A stretch of 64,000 nucleotides of DNA. Source: Hyphomonas neptunium ATCC 15444 (GTDB lineage Bacteria; Pseudomonadota; Alphaproteobacteria; Caulobacterales; Hyphomonadaceae). The DNA lies in NCBI RefSeq assembly GCF_000013025.1, contig NC_008358.1:434001-498000 (forward strand). Direction: 5' to 3'. Position 1 is the first letter of the stretch; every line of letters begins with the position of its first letter. Shown piece after piece: positions 1 through 9,204 of the stretch. The translations under genes were made by a program, and so were the position numbers. The notes under the pieces were generated by a model that was given only the letters and a program-made list of their open reading frames with translations, was not told the DNA's origin and made no database searches.

Positions 1-1
1 G

Positions 2-457
2 GTCCTGCGCGTCTTGCGTCTGGCGCGCCTGATAAAGATTGCCCGCTTCATTCCGGCCTTTGAGGCGCTGGGCGCAGCGGTGCGGCGGGCCAGCTCGCTG
101 CTCCTGACATCGCTCGCCCTGGCAGTGACGCTGGTTTATGTCGCGGCGGTGCTTCTGTATTTCGTTGAAGGTGTGGGCGGCGTCCAGCAGGAAGCCTTTG
201 CGTCCATTCCGCGCGCCATATGGTGGTCTGTGGCCACACTGACGACAGTGGGGTATGGCGATGTCTACCCGGTCACCCCGCTGGGCCGGTTTTGTGCTGG
301 TCTCATCGCGATTGCCGGCATCGGCGTTGTGGCGCTGCCGGCGGGCGTGTTCGCCAGCGCCTTCTCCGACGAGCTGCGGGAGCGCGAGCTTTCCAGCCTG
401 CGGAGCGAACTGGAACAGACGAAGGCGGATACCGCTGAGGAGACGTTGGATGAATAA
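2..457 (+). CDS. Voltage-gated-type potassium channel, 3' part
   Basis: This is the C-terminal part of a six-TM potassium channel; the gene begins upstream of the window. The first residues form an S4-like voltage-sensor helix with Arg every third position (LRVLRLARLIKIARF). S5 follows, then a pore loop with the selectivity filter TTVGYGDVYP near residue 80 of the visible part, S6, and a charged cytosolic tail that is probably helical. It should conduct K+ across the inner membrane. Its stop lies inside the start of dapB (8-bp overlap), so the two are probably co-transcribed. An internal TTG at 14 is open but would cut the S4 helix, so I treat the gene as truncated by the window edge. Confidence 0.9.
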   Translation, partial: VLRVLRLARLIKIARFIPAFEALGAAVRRASSLLLTSLALAVTLVYVAAVLLYFVEGVGGVQQEAFASIPRAIWWSVATLTTVGYGDVYPVTPLGRFCAGLIAIAGIGVVALPAGVFASAFSDELRERELSSLRSELEQTKADTAEETLDE

Positions 458-1280
458 ACCGGAAAACCCCCTCAGTGTCGCCATCGCTGGTATCGCCGGG
501 CGTATGGGGCGCCAGCTTGCGGCTGTTTCCATTGATCGCGGCGTCCGGATTACCGGCGCCACGGAAGTCGCGGCCGCCAACGCTTATGGCGAAGACATCG
601 GCCTCCTTGCCGGCCGCCGGGCCATTGGCCTGCATCCTGTTGCTGACGCGGCCGGAGCTGCAGCGGGCGCAGGTGTGTGGATCGATTTCACACGGCCCGA
701 AGCAACACTCGCCGCGTTAAAAGCGCTTGCCAGCACATCTGTGCGCGCAGCGATTATCGGCACCACAGGCTTTACCGCCGCTGAGGAAGATGCCATCGCG
801 GCGGCGTCCTCCCGTTTTGCGATTGTGAAGGCGGGCAATTTCTCCATCGGGGTGAACCTGCTGGAGGCACTGACGCGTCTGGCGGCCAGCCGTCTGGGTA
901 CGGAGTGGGACATCGAAGTCCTCGAAACCCACCACCGCATGAAGGCGGATGCCCCTTCGGGCACGGCCCTGATGCTTGGTGCGGCGGCGGCAGAGGGCAG
1001 GGGCGCGCCGCTCAGCGACCTGCGGGCCGCGCCCTATGATGGCCCCGACGCGCAGCGCGAAACCGGCCAGATCGGCTTTTCCGTGCGCCGTGCCGGGGGG
1101 GTGATCGGCGAGCATGAGGTGACATTCGGCTCGGAAAAGGAGCTCATCCGGCTTTCCCATACGGCACTTGATCGCTCGGTCTTTGCCGAAGGCGCGCTGC
1201 ATGCCGCTGCCTGGGCCGTGTCCCAGCCGCCGGGCCTTTACGATATGAACGATGTGTTGGGTCTCGGCCACACCGGCTGA
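450..1280 (+). CDS. dapB: 4-hydroxy-tetrahydrodipicolinate reductase
   Basis: DapB reduces 4-hydroxy-tetrahydrodipicolinate with NAD(P)H in the lysine/diaminopimelate pathway, which feeds peptidoglycan synthesis. The 276-residue length is normal for the family. The N-terminus carries the dinucleotide-binding motif AGIAGRMG at about residues 12-19. The catalytic loop ETHHRMKADAPSGTAL provides the family's His and Lys residues, and the C-terminus has the conserved GEHEVTFG segment. The ATG at 450 is chosen because it starts just before that Rossmann motif. It overlaps the channel gene upstream by 8 bp, consistent with translational coupling. Confidence 0.96.
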   Translation: MNKPENPLSVAIAGIAGRMGRQLAAVSIDRGVRITGATEVAAANAYGEDIGLLAGRRAIGLHPVADAAGAAAGAGVWIDFTRPEATLAALKALASTSVRAAIIGTTGFTAAEEDAIAAASSRFAIVKAGNFSIGVNLLEALTRLAASRLGTEWDIEVLETHHRMKADAPSGTALMLGAAAAEGRGAPLSDLRAAPYDGPDAQRETGQIGFSVRRAGGVIGEHEVTFGSEKELIRLSHTALDRSVFAEGALHAAAWAVSQPPGLYDMNDVLGLGHTG

Positions 1281-1379
1281 GGAAAGCGCCGTCATATCAG
1301 CCGAATGCGCCTTGACGCGGCGCAGCATCGTGACAACGTGACGGTTGTTTAACGTTCAGGGTTGCATCCCAGTAGCGGA

Positions 1380-1784
1380 ATGATCGGCATTGTAGTTGTC
1401 AGCCATGGAAGATTAGCCCACGAGCTCGTCGCAGCAGCGGAGCACGTTGTGGGCCGCCTTTGGCGTGCGCGCGCCGTCTCTATCGATTCTGACGATGACC
1501 TCGACCTCAAGCGTGAGCACATTCTGGCCGCTGTGAAAGCCTGCGATGCAGGTCGCGGCGTTATCGTACTGACCGACATGTTCGGCGGCACGCCTTCAAA
1601 CCTCGTCCTGTCCATCCGCGGCAGTGTGCCGATGGAAATCGTCTCCGGCGCAAATCTGCCGATGCTGATCAAGCTGGCCGAAGTCCGTGAAGTGCTGAGC
1701 CTGGAAGAGGCGGCGATCGCTGCCGCAGAGGGCGGGCGCAAATATGTGACCATCGCGTCCGAACTGCTGGCCCGGCTGCCCTGA
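1380..1784 (+). CDS. PTS EIIA, mannose-family (nitrogen-type PTS)
   Basis: A 134-residue stand-alone EIIA domain of the mannose/fructose/sorbose family. The phosphorylatable His lies in VVVSHGRLA near residue 10, and the conserved LTDMFGGTPSN loop is present. It receives a phosphoryl group from HPr, whose gene overlaps its stop by one base (TGATG). No sugar EIIB or EIIC genes are nearby, so it is probably regulatory, as in the alphaproteobacterial PTS branch that senses nitrogen and carbon status. I prefer the ATG at 1380 over an in-frame TTG at 1362, because family members begin a few residues before the His motif. HPr kinase and RapZ, often upstream in relatives, are not here. Confidence 0.9.
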   Translation: MIGIVVVSHGRLAHELVAAAEHVVGRLWRARAVSIDSDDDLDLKREHILAAVKACDAGRGVIVLTDMFGGTPSNLVLSIRGSVPMEIVSGANLPMLIKLAEVREVLSLEEAAIAAAEGGRKYVTIASELLARLP

Positions 1785-2077
1785 TGTCGACGTCCGTTCC
1801 GGCAGCCTCTGCCCGTGTCACGATTGTCAATCGTAAGGGCCTGCATGCGCGGGCGTCGGCGAAGGTCGCCAAGCTTGCGGCCGAGTATGATGCCAAGGTC
1901 ATCGTGCGCCATGAGGGCGAGCAGGCAGATGCCCGCTCGATCATGGATCTCCTGATGCTCGTTGCCCATACAGGCTGCGAGATCGAGCTTTCGGGCACCG
2001 GCACGCAGGCCGCAGAGGCGGTTGAAGCCATCGCCGCGCTGGTCGCCGATGGCTTCGGGGAACGTGACGGGGGCTGA
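1784..2077 (+). CDS. ptsH: Phosphocarrier protein HPr (NPr-like)
   Basis: HPr, 97 residues, with the phospho-acceptor His in RKGLHARAS and the regulatory Ser in DARSIMDLLML, which matches the HPr kinase target site. It passes phosphate from enzyme I to the EIIA encoded directly upstream, whose stop codon overlaps this start. The N-terminus is about ten residues longer than E. coli HPr. It converges on leuA with a gap of only 10 bp, and the stop codon sits in a 14-bp palindrome (GGGCTGATCAGCCC) with no T-run. The exact branch (ptsH or ptsO) cannot be settled from sequence alone. Confidence 0.92.
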   Translation: MSTSVPAASARVTIVNRKGLHARASAKVAKLAAEYDAKVIVRHEGEQADARSIMDLLMLVAHTGCEIELSGTGTQAAEAVEAIAALVADGFGERDGG

Positions 2078-2087
2078 TCAGCCCGCT

Positions 2088-3647
2088 TCAGGCCGCCTTG
2101 CGCTTTGCCTTGCGCACTTCAAACTTGTTCAGCGCGTGCAGATAGGCCTTGGCGCTGGCCACCAGCGTGTCGGGATCGGATGACCGGCCCGTCGCCATGA
2201 TGTCATCGCCATTCAGCCGCACAGACACAGTTGCCTGCGCGTCCGTACCGCCGGTCACGGCATGCACCTGGTAAAGCTCCAGAATGGCCTGATGCGGCAC
2301 CAGCTGGCGAATGGCATTGAACACGGCGTCTACCGGGCCATTGCCGCGCGCGATGGAGTATTTCTCCTCGCCGTCAATCACCAGGTCGATTTCTGCCGTC
2401 TGCGGACCTTCCGTGCCTGCCACAACGCGCAGCCGCTTGAACGCGATCCGCTCGCCTTCTGCCGCCAGCTGCTCATCCACCAGCGCGATGATGTCGTCAT
2501 CGAACACATGTTTCTTGCGGTCGGCCAGATCCTTGAAGCGCTTGAACGCGTCGTTCAGCGCGTCGCCCTCGATGAAATAGCCCATCGATTCCAGCTTGTC
2601 GCGGAAAGCGTTGCGCCCGGAGAGCTTGCCCATGACGAGCGAGGTTTTCGCCACGCCCACATCTTCGGGCTTCATGATCTCGTAGGTCTCGGAATTCTTC
2701 AGCATGCCATCCTGGTGGATGCCGCTTTCATGCGCGAAGGCATTCTTGCCAACGATGGCCTTGTTATACTGCACCGGGAAGCCCGTGATGCGGCTGACCA
2801 TTGCCGAGGCGCGGGCGAGATAGCTGGTATCGATATGGGTTTCATAGGGCAGGGTGTCGCCGCGCACCTTCATCGCCATGACGATCTCTTCAAGCGCCGC
2901 ATTACCCGCGCGCTCGCCTAGGCCGTTGATGGTGCACTCGATCTGGCGCACGCCATTGGCCATGCCGGCCAGCGAGTTGGCAACGGCAAGACCAAGATCG
3001 TTATGACAGTGCGCCGACCAGATCACCTTGTCCGAGTTCGGAATGTTTTCGATCAGTCGGCGGATCAGTGCGCCATATTCGTCGGGGTGGGAATAGCCCA
3101 CCGTATCAGGCACGTTGATGGTGGTAGCGCCCGAAGCGATCGCGGTGTCGATGCATTTGCAGAGGAAATCGAATTCGGTGCGCGTCGCGTCTTCGGCGCT
3201 CCACTCCACATCATCGACCAGGTTGCGGGCCTGAGAGACCGAGCGGCCGACCGCTTCCAGCACAGCGTTCGGGCCCATCTTCAGCTTGTGCTTCATGTGC
3301 ACGGGGCTGGTGGAAATGAAGGTGTGAATGCGCGGGCGGGCGGCCTTGCGCACAGCCTCGCCGCAGCGGTCAATGTCGTTCGGCGTCGAGCGGGAAAGTC
3401 CGCAGATCACGGCGCTCTTGGACTGGGCGGCAATTGCGCTGACGGCGGCAAAGTCACCTTCCGAGGCGGCGGGGAAGCCGGCTTCGATAATATCGACGCC
3501 CATGCTTTCGAGCAGGGTTGCCAGCTCAAGCTTCTCGTTCAGCGTCATCGAGGCGCCTGGCGATTGCTCGCCATCGCGCATCGTTGTGTCGAATATCAGG
3601 ATACGGGGTTTGGTTGCGTCGTTCGCGGCGGTGTTCTTGGAGGTCAT
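2088..3647 (-). CDS. leuA: 2-isopropylmalate synthase
   Basis: LeuA condenses acetyl-CoA with 2-oxoisovalerate in the first committed step of leucine synthesis. The 519-residue protein has the HMGL-like TIM barrel with the signature FDTTMRDGEQSPG near residues 19-31, the metal-binding SAHCHNDLG, and the LGERAGNAALEE region. A C-terminal LeuA dimer domain, the site of leucine feedback inhibition in the family, completes the normal length. The gene is preceded by a 22-residue leader peptide with six leucine codons (3723-3791), which implies control by leucyl-tRNA supply as well as allostery. The ilv genes supplying its substrate lie 4.5 kb away. Confidence 0.97.
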   Translation of the reverse strand: MTSKNTAANDATKPRILIFDTTMRDGEQSPGASMTLNEKLELATLLESMGVDIIEAGFPAASEGDFAAVSAIAAQSKSAVICGLSRSTPNDIDRCGEAVRKAARPRIHTFISTSPVHMKHKLKMGPNAVLEAVGRSVSQARNLVDDVEWSAEDATRTEFDFLCKCIDTAIASGATTINVPDTVGYSHPDEYGALIRRLIENIPNSDKVIWSAHCHNDLGLAVANSLAGMANGVRQIECTINGLGERAGNAALEEIVMAMKVRGDTLPYETHIDTSYLARASAMVSRITGFPVQYNKAIVGKNAFAHESGIHQDGMLKNSETYEIMKPEDVGVAKTSLVMGKLSGRNAFRDKLESMGYFIEGDALNDAFKRFKDLADRKKHVFDDDIIALVDEQLAAEGERIAFKRLRVVAGTEGPQTAEIDLVIDGEEKYSIARGNGPVDAVFNAIRQLVPHQAILELYQVHAVTGGTDAQATVSVRLNGDDIMATGRSSDPDTLVASAKAYLHALNKFEVRKAKRKAA

Positions 3648-3791
3648 GGTTTTGCGTAGCTCAGCGGAGAGGAAGGAACAAAGCGGTTCTTGGTCTCATA
3701 TCCCCTGGTCGCGCGTCCACCCTCAGACTTGGGTGTCCGTCCCCGGCCAGGGGCCGGTAAGCAGGAGGAGTAGGGGCAGAACTTTGCGCAT
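3648..3791 (-). promoter_or_regulatory. leuA leader with alternative RNA pairings
   Basis: Within this leader the RNA can form a CCGGCC/GGCCGG hairpin at 3743-3757. Alternatively it can pair 3743-3753 with 3702-3711 (about 10 bp, one G-U). The two folds exclude each other, and the first lies directly under a ribosome stalled on the Leu run. No U-tract follows either hairpin, so control may act through translation or Rho rather than intrinsic termination. The pairings are visible in the sequence; the mechanism is inference. Confidence 0.5.
3723..3791 (-). CDS. leuL: leuA leader peptide (attenuation control)
   Basis: A 22-codon open frame upstream of leuA reads MRKVLPLLLLLTGPWPG and then TDTQV. 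It has five consecutive leucine codons (CTA CTC CTC CTG CTT) and one more two codons earlier. This is the classic design of a leucine-operon leader peptide, in which ribosome stalling at Leu codons under starvation changes RNA folding ahead of leuA. The start lies 8 bp after the stop of the upstream DedA-like gene. No strong Shine-Dalgarno is visible, so translation may be coupled or leaderless. It is too short to be recognised by homology and rests on position and composition. Confidence 0.75.
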   Translation of the reverse strand: MRKVLPLLLLLTGPWPGTDTQV

Positions 3792-3798
3792 GCCCACT

Positions 3799-4548
3799 CT
3801 AATCAACGGCTTGCGCGGTGCTGTCAACCGGGGAGCCTGAGCTGGCAGCAAGATTTTGCCCCGTCCGGGCTACCCGGCGCCTGAAATAGATATATCCGGC
3901 GGCGTAGACGGTCACCGCGGCCACGGCGGCAATGATCGCGATGACCAGATTGCCCTGCAGCGCGGCCAGAAGGCTGCGACCGGCAAAGGCGATCAGGGCG
4001 ATCTTGGGGATGATGCCCAGCGCCAGCCCCAGCCAGAAATCGCGGAACGTCGCATTGCTGACGCCGAACGCCATATTCACCAGCAGGAACGGCCCGGTCG
4101 GCACGTTGCGAACGATCGCGCTGGTGACGAGCGCGTTGCGTCCGACAAAGCGGGAGAGCTTCTGCGCGCTTTTTCCGGCATAGCGCCGGAAGGCTTCCTC
4201 GCCAGCCGCCCGGCCAATCCAGAAGGTCAACGCTCCGGAAACCATGTTGGCGACCCAGGAATAGCCTGCGCCATACCACGGCCCGAACACGGCAATCGTC
4301 GCCGCGATCAGCGCAAATTGCGGAATGCCCATGAAGGCCGCGACGCAATAGACCGCGACAACGGCAACCAGCCCCCAGGGGCTTTCGGCGAGTGTTTCCA
4401 TCCAGCCCGTCACCGTATCGGCGTTCGGCAGCAACCCCATCCGGCCAGCGGCGAACACGCCGGCAATGATGAGGATCAGCGCGATACCCAGAAGAATCGC
4501 GCGCCGCGGAGCCTGCCGGGCGGTGGTCGGGAGTTGCGTTTCGCTCAT
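3799..4548 (-). CDS. TVP38/TMEM64 (VTT, DedA-like) membrane protein
   Basis: A 249-residue inner-membrane protein with an N-terminal TM helix (about 19-37) and the VTT/SNARE-associated domain. That domain includes FMGIPQFALIAATIAVFGPWYGAGYSW and the later VRNVPTGPFLLVNMAFG re-entrant-type segment. DedA/TVP38 proteins are linked to lipid scrambling or undecaprenyl-phosphate handling, but the substrate here is not known. A TM helix and a basic stretch (YFRRRVAR) lie near the C-terminus. It ends 8 bp before the leuA leader peptide, so it may share a transcript with leuA. Confidence 0.85.
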   Translation of the reverse strand: MSETQLPTTARQAPRRAILLGIALILIIAGVFAAGRMGLLPNADTVTGWMETLAESPWGLVAVVAVYCVAAFMGIPQFALIAATIAVFGPWYGAGYSWVANMVSGALTFWIGRAAGEEAFRRYAGKSAQKLSRFVGRNALVTSAIVRNVPTGPFLLVNMAFGVSNATFRDFWLGLALGIIPKIALIAFAGRSLLAALQGNLVIAIIAAVAAVTVYAAGYIYFRRRVARTGQNLAASSGSPVDSTAQAVD

Positions 4549-4601
4549 GGCGCTCTCGTGCGCTGAAAGCCGGGGTGCGTCAATCTGAACCCGTCAGACT
4601 C

Positions 4602-5585
4602 TCATGCATTCGCCAGGAATGTGTCGCTCATCGCCCACAGTTTCTCGGCGCGGGCATCATCGCTGATCCAGGCGCGGGCATGTTCCCAGCGTTTGCTGTC
4701 GGGCGTCGCGGCGCGGGCGATGTCACAGTCTTCACAATAAACGCCGCCTTTCCCGTTCAGCTTTGGCGCCGTTGCGGCCCACACGGTGGTGGAGGCGCCC
4801 TGTTCCGGCGTCTTGAACATCGCCTGGATCATCTCCGGGATCGTGCCGTCAGGACTTTTCCAGCCGAGCGCCACCATTTCCTCGTCGGGCAGATGGCGCT
4901 GAAGGTTCGTAAAGATGCCGCCGGGATGCACGGAGAAGGCGCGAATGCCATTGGCTTTTTCCCGCATGTCCACCCCCAGCGCGAACAGCGCATTGGCGGA
5001 TTTGGACTGTCCGTAGGCTTCCCATTTGTCATAGGCGCGGGACGTATAGTTGGGATCGTCCCAGATCACATCGGAGCGGACATGTCCGGTGGAAGAGAGC
5101 GCTACCACGCGGGCGCCATTTGCGGCGCGCAACGCGGGCAGGAGACCCTGATACAGGGCAAGGTGACCCAGATGGTTGGTGCCGAACTGGGCTTCCCAGC
5201 CATCGCCAACGTGGGCGAGCGGACACGCCATGATCCCGGCATTGTTTATGAGCAGGTCCAGCTTCGGCGCCGCCGCAGAATAATCCTGCGCAAAGCGGCG
5301 CACACTGCCGAGATCGGCCAGGTCCATCGCGGCAACCGTAACGCCATTGATCCCGGTGAGCGCGTCTTTTGCCGCGTCCGGCCGGCGGGCTGGCACCGTC
5401 ACCTTCGCGCCGGCGCCCGCCAGCGCGCGGACTGTCTCAAGGCCGATGCCCGAATATCCGCCGGTCACAATCGCGTGCTTGCCCGAGAGGCTGATCCCCT
5501 CAACAACCTCCCTCGCGGTGCTCTTTGCGTGAAAGCCTGAGCCGACAGGTACCTGATCATTAGCCGCCATCGTCATTTCTCCCAT
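4602..5585 (-). CDS. Short-chain dehydrogenase/reductase
   Basis: A 327-residue classical SDR oxidoreductase. It has the cofactor motif TGGYSGIG at residues 41-48, NNAG near 112, and the catalytic YGQSK. The N-terminal extension and overall pattern resemble the retinol-dehydrogenase/protochlorophyllide-reductase-like SDRs, but the substrate cannot be deduced. The reading frame offers three close start codons (5585, 5576, 5570), and a GGAGA sequence favours one of the later two. It stands alone on the minus strand, divergent from the Sel1-type gene. Confidence 0.88.
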   Translation of the reverse strand: MGEMTMAANDQVPVGSGFHAKSTAREVVEGISLSGKHAIVTGGYSGIGLETVRALAGAGAKVTVPARRPDAAKDALTGINGVTVAAMDLADLGSVRRFAQDYSAAAPKLDLLINNAGIMACPLAHVGDGWEAQFGTNHLGHLALYQGLLPALRAANGARVVALSSTGHVRSDVIWDDPNYTSRAYDKWEAYGQSKSANALFALGVDMREKANGIRAFSVHPGGIFTNLQRHLPDEEMVALGWKSPDGTIPEMIQAMFKTPEQGASTTVWAATAPKLNGKGGVYCEDCDIARAATPDSKRWEHARAWISDDARAEKLWAMSDTFLANA

Positions 5586-5716
5586 GTGTTTCTACGTATT
5601 GTCCCAATGCTAGCCCCCTCTCTATCTGGGGGATACTGCAATCTAATACCGGCTTTGCCCCAGCCTTGCCCAAATCTGCCGTTAGAACATCCCACAAGGA
5701 AAAGGAGACCTGACCC

Positions 5717-6322
5717 ATGAAAAAGGTTCTCATGATGCTGAGCGCTGCCGGAATGGTGGCTGCGCTTGCCCTGCCGGTATACGCGCAAGGAATTGGGGGG
5801 CGCGTCGAGCGTACCCAGGCCGAACTCGCCATCGAAAAGGCGGAGGCTGACTTTGCCACGCTCAAGGTGGCCCGTGATGAGGCCAGAACCAAATGCGCTG
5901 CCCGCGAATATCAGGCCTGCTACGAGCTCGCCGAATTGCAGCGTAAAGGTCTCGGCGGTGTGCAAGATCTGTCTGCGGCGGCCGAAAATTACAAGAAAGG
6001 CTGCGATGCCAAGGATGCGCGCGGCTGTGCGGGCCTAGCCTATCTGACGGTACAGGGCCGCGGCGTCACAGCAAACCTCGCTGAGGGTCGCCGCCTCTAC
6101 AAGGAATCCTGCGATATGGGCGAAGTCAGCGGCTGCGCGGCCTGGGGTAACATGGCCTATACCGGCACAGGCGGCCCCAAGGATGTCCAGGGCGGCACGC
6201 GCGCCCTGAATGAAGCCTGTTCAAAGGATTATGAATGGGCCTGCGAGCGTGTTCAAACGCTTGGCGCGTTCGATCCCGATGACAATTCCATGCAGCGTCT
6301 GCGCAACCTGCAGAACAACTAG
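5717..6322 (+). CDS. Secreted Sel1-repeat-like protein
   Basis: A 201-residue protein with a clear Sec signal peptide (MKKVLMMLSAAGMVAALALPVYA) and a helical repeat region. That region contains about three Sel1-like units, each of alanine- and glycine-rich helices with paired cysteines (such as CYELAELQRKG, GCAGLAYLTVQGRG, GCAAWGNMAYTG). Sel1 proteins are periplasmic scaffolds for protein interactions; the partner here is unknown. A strong ribosome site (AAGGAAAAGGAG) precedes the ATG. The last 4 bp overlap the convergent bactofilin stop. Confidence 0.8.
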   Translation: MKKVLMMLSAAGMVAALALPVYAQGIGGRVERTQAELAIEKAEADFATLKVARDEARTKCAAREYQACYELAELQRKGLGGVQDLSAAAENYKKGCDAKDARGCAGLAYLTVQGRGVTANLAEGRRLYKESCDMGEVSGCAAWGNMAYTGTGGPKDVQGGTRALNEACSKDYEWACERVQTLGAFDPDDNSMQRLRNLQNN

Positions 6323-6783
6323 ACGGCTGTGCTGGCCGGCGGCTCACTCCGGGCCGGCGCCAGAATGGACAGGGTTTTCGCCCGCTCGGCATGGGCGGGC
6401 GAACGCTCGGGTGAGATCAGCAGATCACCGTCCACGCAGGCATTGCCCTCAACCTTCATGGACGGCGCGAAGATGGAGCCCTCAACGCGCGCGCCCGTCA
6501 TCACATCAATCTTGCGCACCGCGACAATCTCGCCAATCAGCGAGCCCATGACCAGTATGTCGCCCGCGCGCGTCCGGCCTTTGATGGAGGCGCCGGTTTC
6601 CACGATCAGCGCGCCGTCGCAATGCACGTCTCCCACAACCTCTCCGCCGAGACGGAGCGATCCGGAAATCGTCAGATTACCGATGACACGGCAGCCGGCC
6701 GCGATAACATTCGCTTGGCTGGAAGGGGCCTTAGCGGATGGGGGCGCCGCTTGTGCCGGTTCCCTTGCCTTATCTGCTGCCAT
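6319..6783 (-). CDS. Bactofilin (polymer-forming cytoskeletal protein)
   Basis: A 154-residue bactofilin. A disordered, Ala/Pro-rich N-terminus precedes a right-handed beta-helix core with a regular six-residue periodicity (VIAAGCRVIGNLTISGSLRL and onward). A short charged tail follows. Bactofilins self-assemble without nucleotides and recruit cell-wall enzymes or set stalk and cell shape in Caulobacterales. I choose the ATG at 6783 because GGGAG stands 8 bp upstream; an upstream TTG at 6798 is less likely. A GH25 lysozyme lipoprotein is divergently transcribed 88 bp away, a suggestive but unproven pairing. Confidence 0.88.
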   Translation of the reverse strand: MAADKAREPAQAAPPSAKAPSSQANVIAAGCRVIGNLTISGSLRLGGEVVGDVHCDGALIVETGASIKGRTRAGDILVMGSLIGEIVAVRKIDVMTGARVEGSIFAPSMKVEGNACVDGDLLISPERSPAHAERAKTLSILAPARSEPPASTAV

Positions 6784-6871
6784 CCGCGTGTCTCCCAATA
6801 TCCACCCGATGAAAAGGTGCCATCATGTCCAAGGTGATCCAGAACGGGACAGCCCCGCCCGGCAATAGCCG

Positions 6872-7546
6872 ATGAAAGTCCGGGTGCGCCGTCTGTTCAT
6901 GCTGACCACTCTGGTGCTGCTTGCATCCTGTGGGCCAAGTTCTGCGCCTGTCGAGGATGTTGATACGTTTTCGTTCGCGCCGGGCGCCGAAGGCCTCGAT
7001 CTTTCCCACCATAATGGCGCCGTTGACTGGCCGCGCCTCTCCACCGCCGGTCTCTCCTTTGTGTATCTCAAGGCGACCGAAGGTGAGGGGCATGTCGATA
7101 CCCGCTTTCAGGAGAACTGGCTGGGCGCCTGGCGCCATCACTGGCAGGCGGGCGCCTACCATTTCTATCTGCTGTGCCAGGACGGCCGCCGCCAGGCGGA
7201 CAATTTCATTCGTCAGGTTGAAGTCCGCAGCGGCGCGCTGCCCCCGGCGGTCGATCTCGAACACGCGCACAACTGCGCCCCGCAGAACAGCCGCGGCGAG
7301 ACATTGGCGGATCTGAAAGTGTTCCTCGCCGCGCTGGAGGCGGAATACGGCGCTGTGCCTGTCATCTACACAACCCCGGCCTTCCATGCCGAATGGCTTG
7401 CGGGGGAGGGGTTTGACGCCCACCCGCTCTGGGTCCGGTCGCTGGAAGGTCCGCCCCGCCTGCCATATGCGATCTGGCAGTATTCGATGAAAGGCCGCGT
7501 GCCGGGCGTCACCGGCAATGTCGATCTCAACCGGGCAGCAGAGTAA
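6872..7546 (+). CDS. GH25 lysozyme-like lipoprotein
   Basis: A 224-residue glycoside hydrolase family 25 protein. A lipoprotein signal with lipobox LLASC (Cys near residue 20) precedes the catalytic barrel. The family motif GLDLSHHNGAVDW supplies the first Asp, and AVDLEH gives the strand-4 acidic pair. It is predicted to cleave the glycan strands of peptidoglycan from the periplasmic face of a membrane. It is divergent from the bactofilin gene, and the intergenic 88 bp should hold both promoters. It converges on the GNAT gene. Confidence 0.88.
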   Translation: MKVRVRRLFMLTTLVLLASCGPSSAPVEDVDTFSFAPGAEGLDLSHHNGAVDWPRLSTAGLSFVYLKATEGEGHVDTRFQENWLGAWRHHWQAGAYHFYLLCQDGRRQADNFIRQVEVRSGALPPAVDLEHAHNCAPQNSRGETLADLKVFLAALEAEYGAVPVIYTTPAFHAEWLAGEGFDAHPLWVRSLEGPPRLPYAIWQYSMKGRVPGVTGNVDLNRAAE

Positions 7547-7553
7547 ACCGCGC

Positions 7554-8120
7554 TCAGGCCAGCGTCTTGCCCATGCGCAACACCGGCACCTCCACACCAT
7601 CGGCCGATGCGCCAATTGTGTGCTCGATCAGGCGATAGCCGCACGCTTCATAAAGCGGCACGCCCGCAAGCGTTGCGCCCATTTCCAGCTGCGTGAAGCC
7701 TTCTGCGGCGGCCGCGTCCTCACACAGCGAAAGGATCATCCGGCCAAGTCCGCGGCGTGTGAAGCCCGGATGGGTATACATTGCGCGAATGCGGGCAGCG
7801 TCCGTCCCCGGACGAAGCAGTGCGTCATTGCGCTGGGCAGCTGTGTGGTCGCCGCCATAGAGCGTCGCGCGCCGGCTCCATCCGCCCGAAGCGGCGAGTT
7901 GTCCGGTTTCAATGTCATGGATCAGGAAATAAGTGCCGTCCGCTATCAATGTGCGGTCCAGCCCCATGATGGAGCGCGATACGGCGATCTGCTCGGGACT
8001 GAGAAAGCCCTTCTGCAATTCGCCGATCGCCAGCTCCATCAGCAGGCTGATCTCCGCAGCGTCCTCTGGCGTCGCAATGCGATGCGAAAAATCTGAGCGC
8101 TGCGGAGACCTGTCAGTCAT
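7554..8120 (-). CDS. GNAT-family N-acetyltransferase
   Basis: A 188-residue GNAT acyltransferase. The acetyl-CoA-binding motif A is visible as MYTHPGFTRRGLGRMILSLCE, followed by the C-terminal LYEACGYRLIE motif B. The substrate is unknown. It starts 14 bp after the ilvC stop on the same strand, so it is probably the last gene of the ilv operon, although it has no obvious role in branched-chain synthesis. Confidence 0.85.
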   Translation of the reverse strand: MTDRSPQRSDFSHRIATPEDAAEISLLMELAIGELQKGFLSPEQIAVSRSIMGLDRTLIADGTYFLIHDIETGQLAASGGWSRRATLYGGDHTAAQRNDALLRPGTDAARIRAMYTHPGFTRRGLGRMILSLCEDAAAAEGFTQLEMGATLAGVPLYEACGYRLIEHTIGASADGVEVPVLRMGKTLA

Positions 8121-8134
8121 GGATGGCCAGGCCC

Positions 8135-9199
<1,065 letters not shown>

Positions 9200-9204
9200 T
9201 CAGG

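Noticed and set aside
2071..2084. Palindrome GGGCTGATCAGCCC between ptsH and leuA as a terminator
   Set aside because: No T-run on either strand and it overlaps the stop codon; it may be chance in GC-rich DNA.
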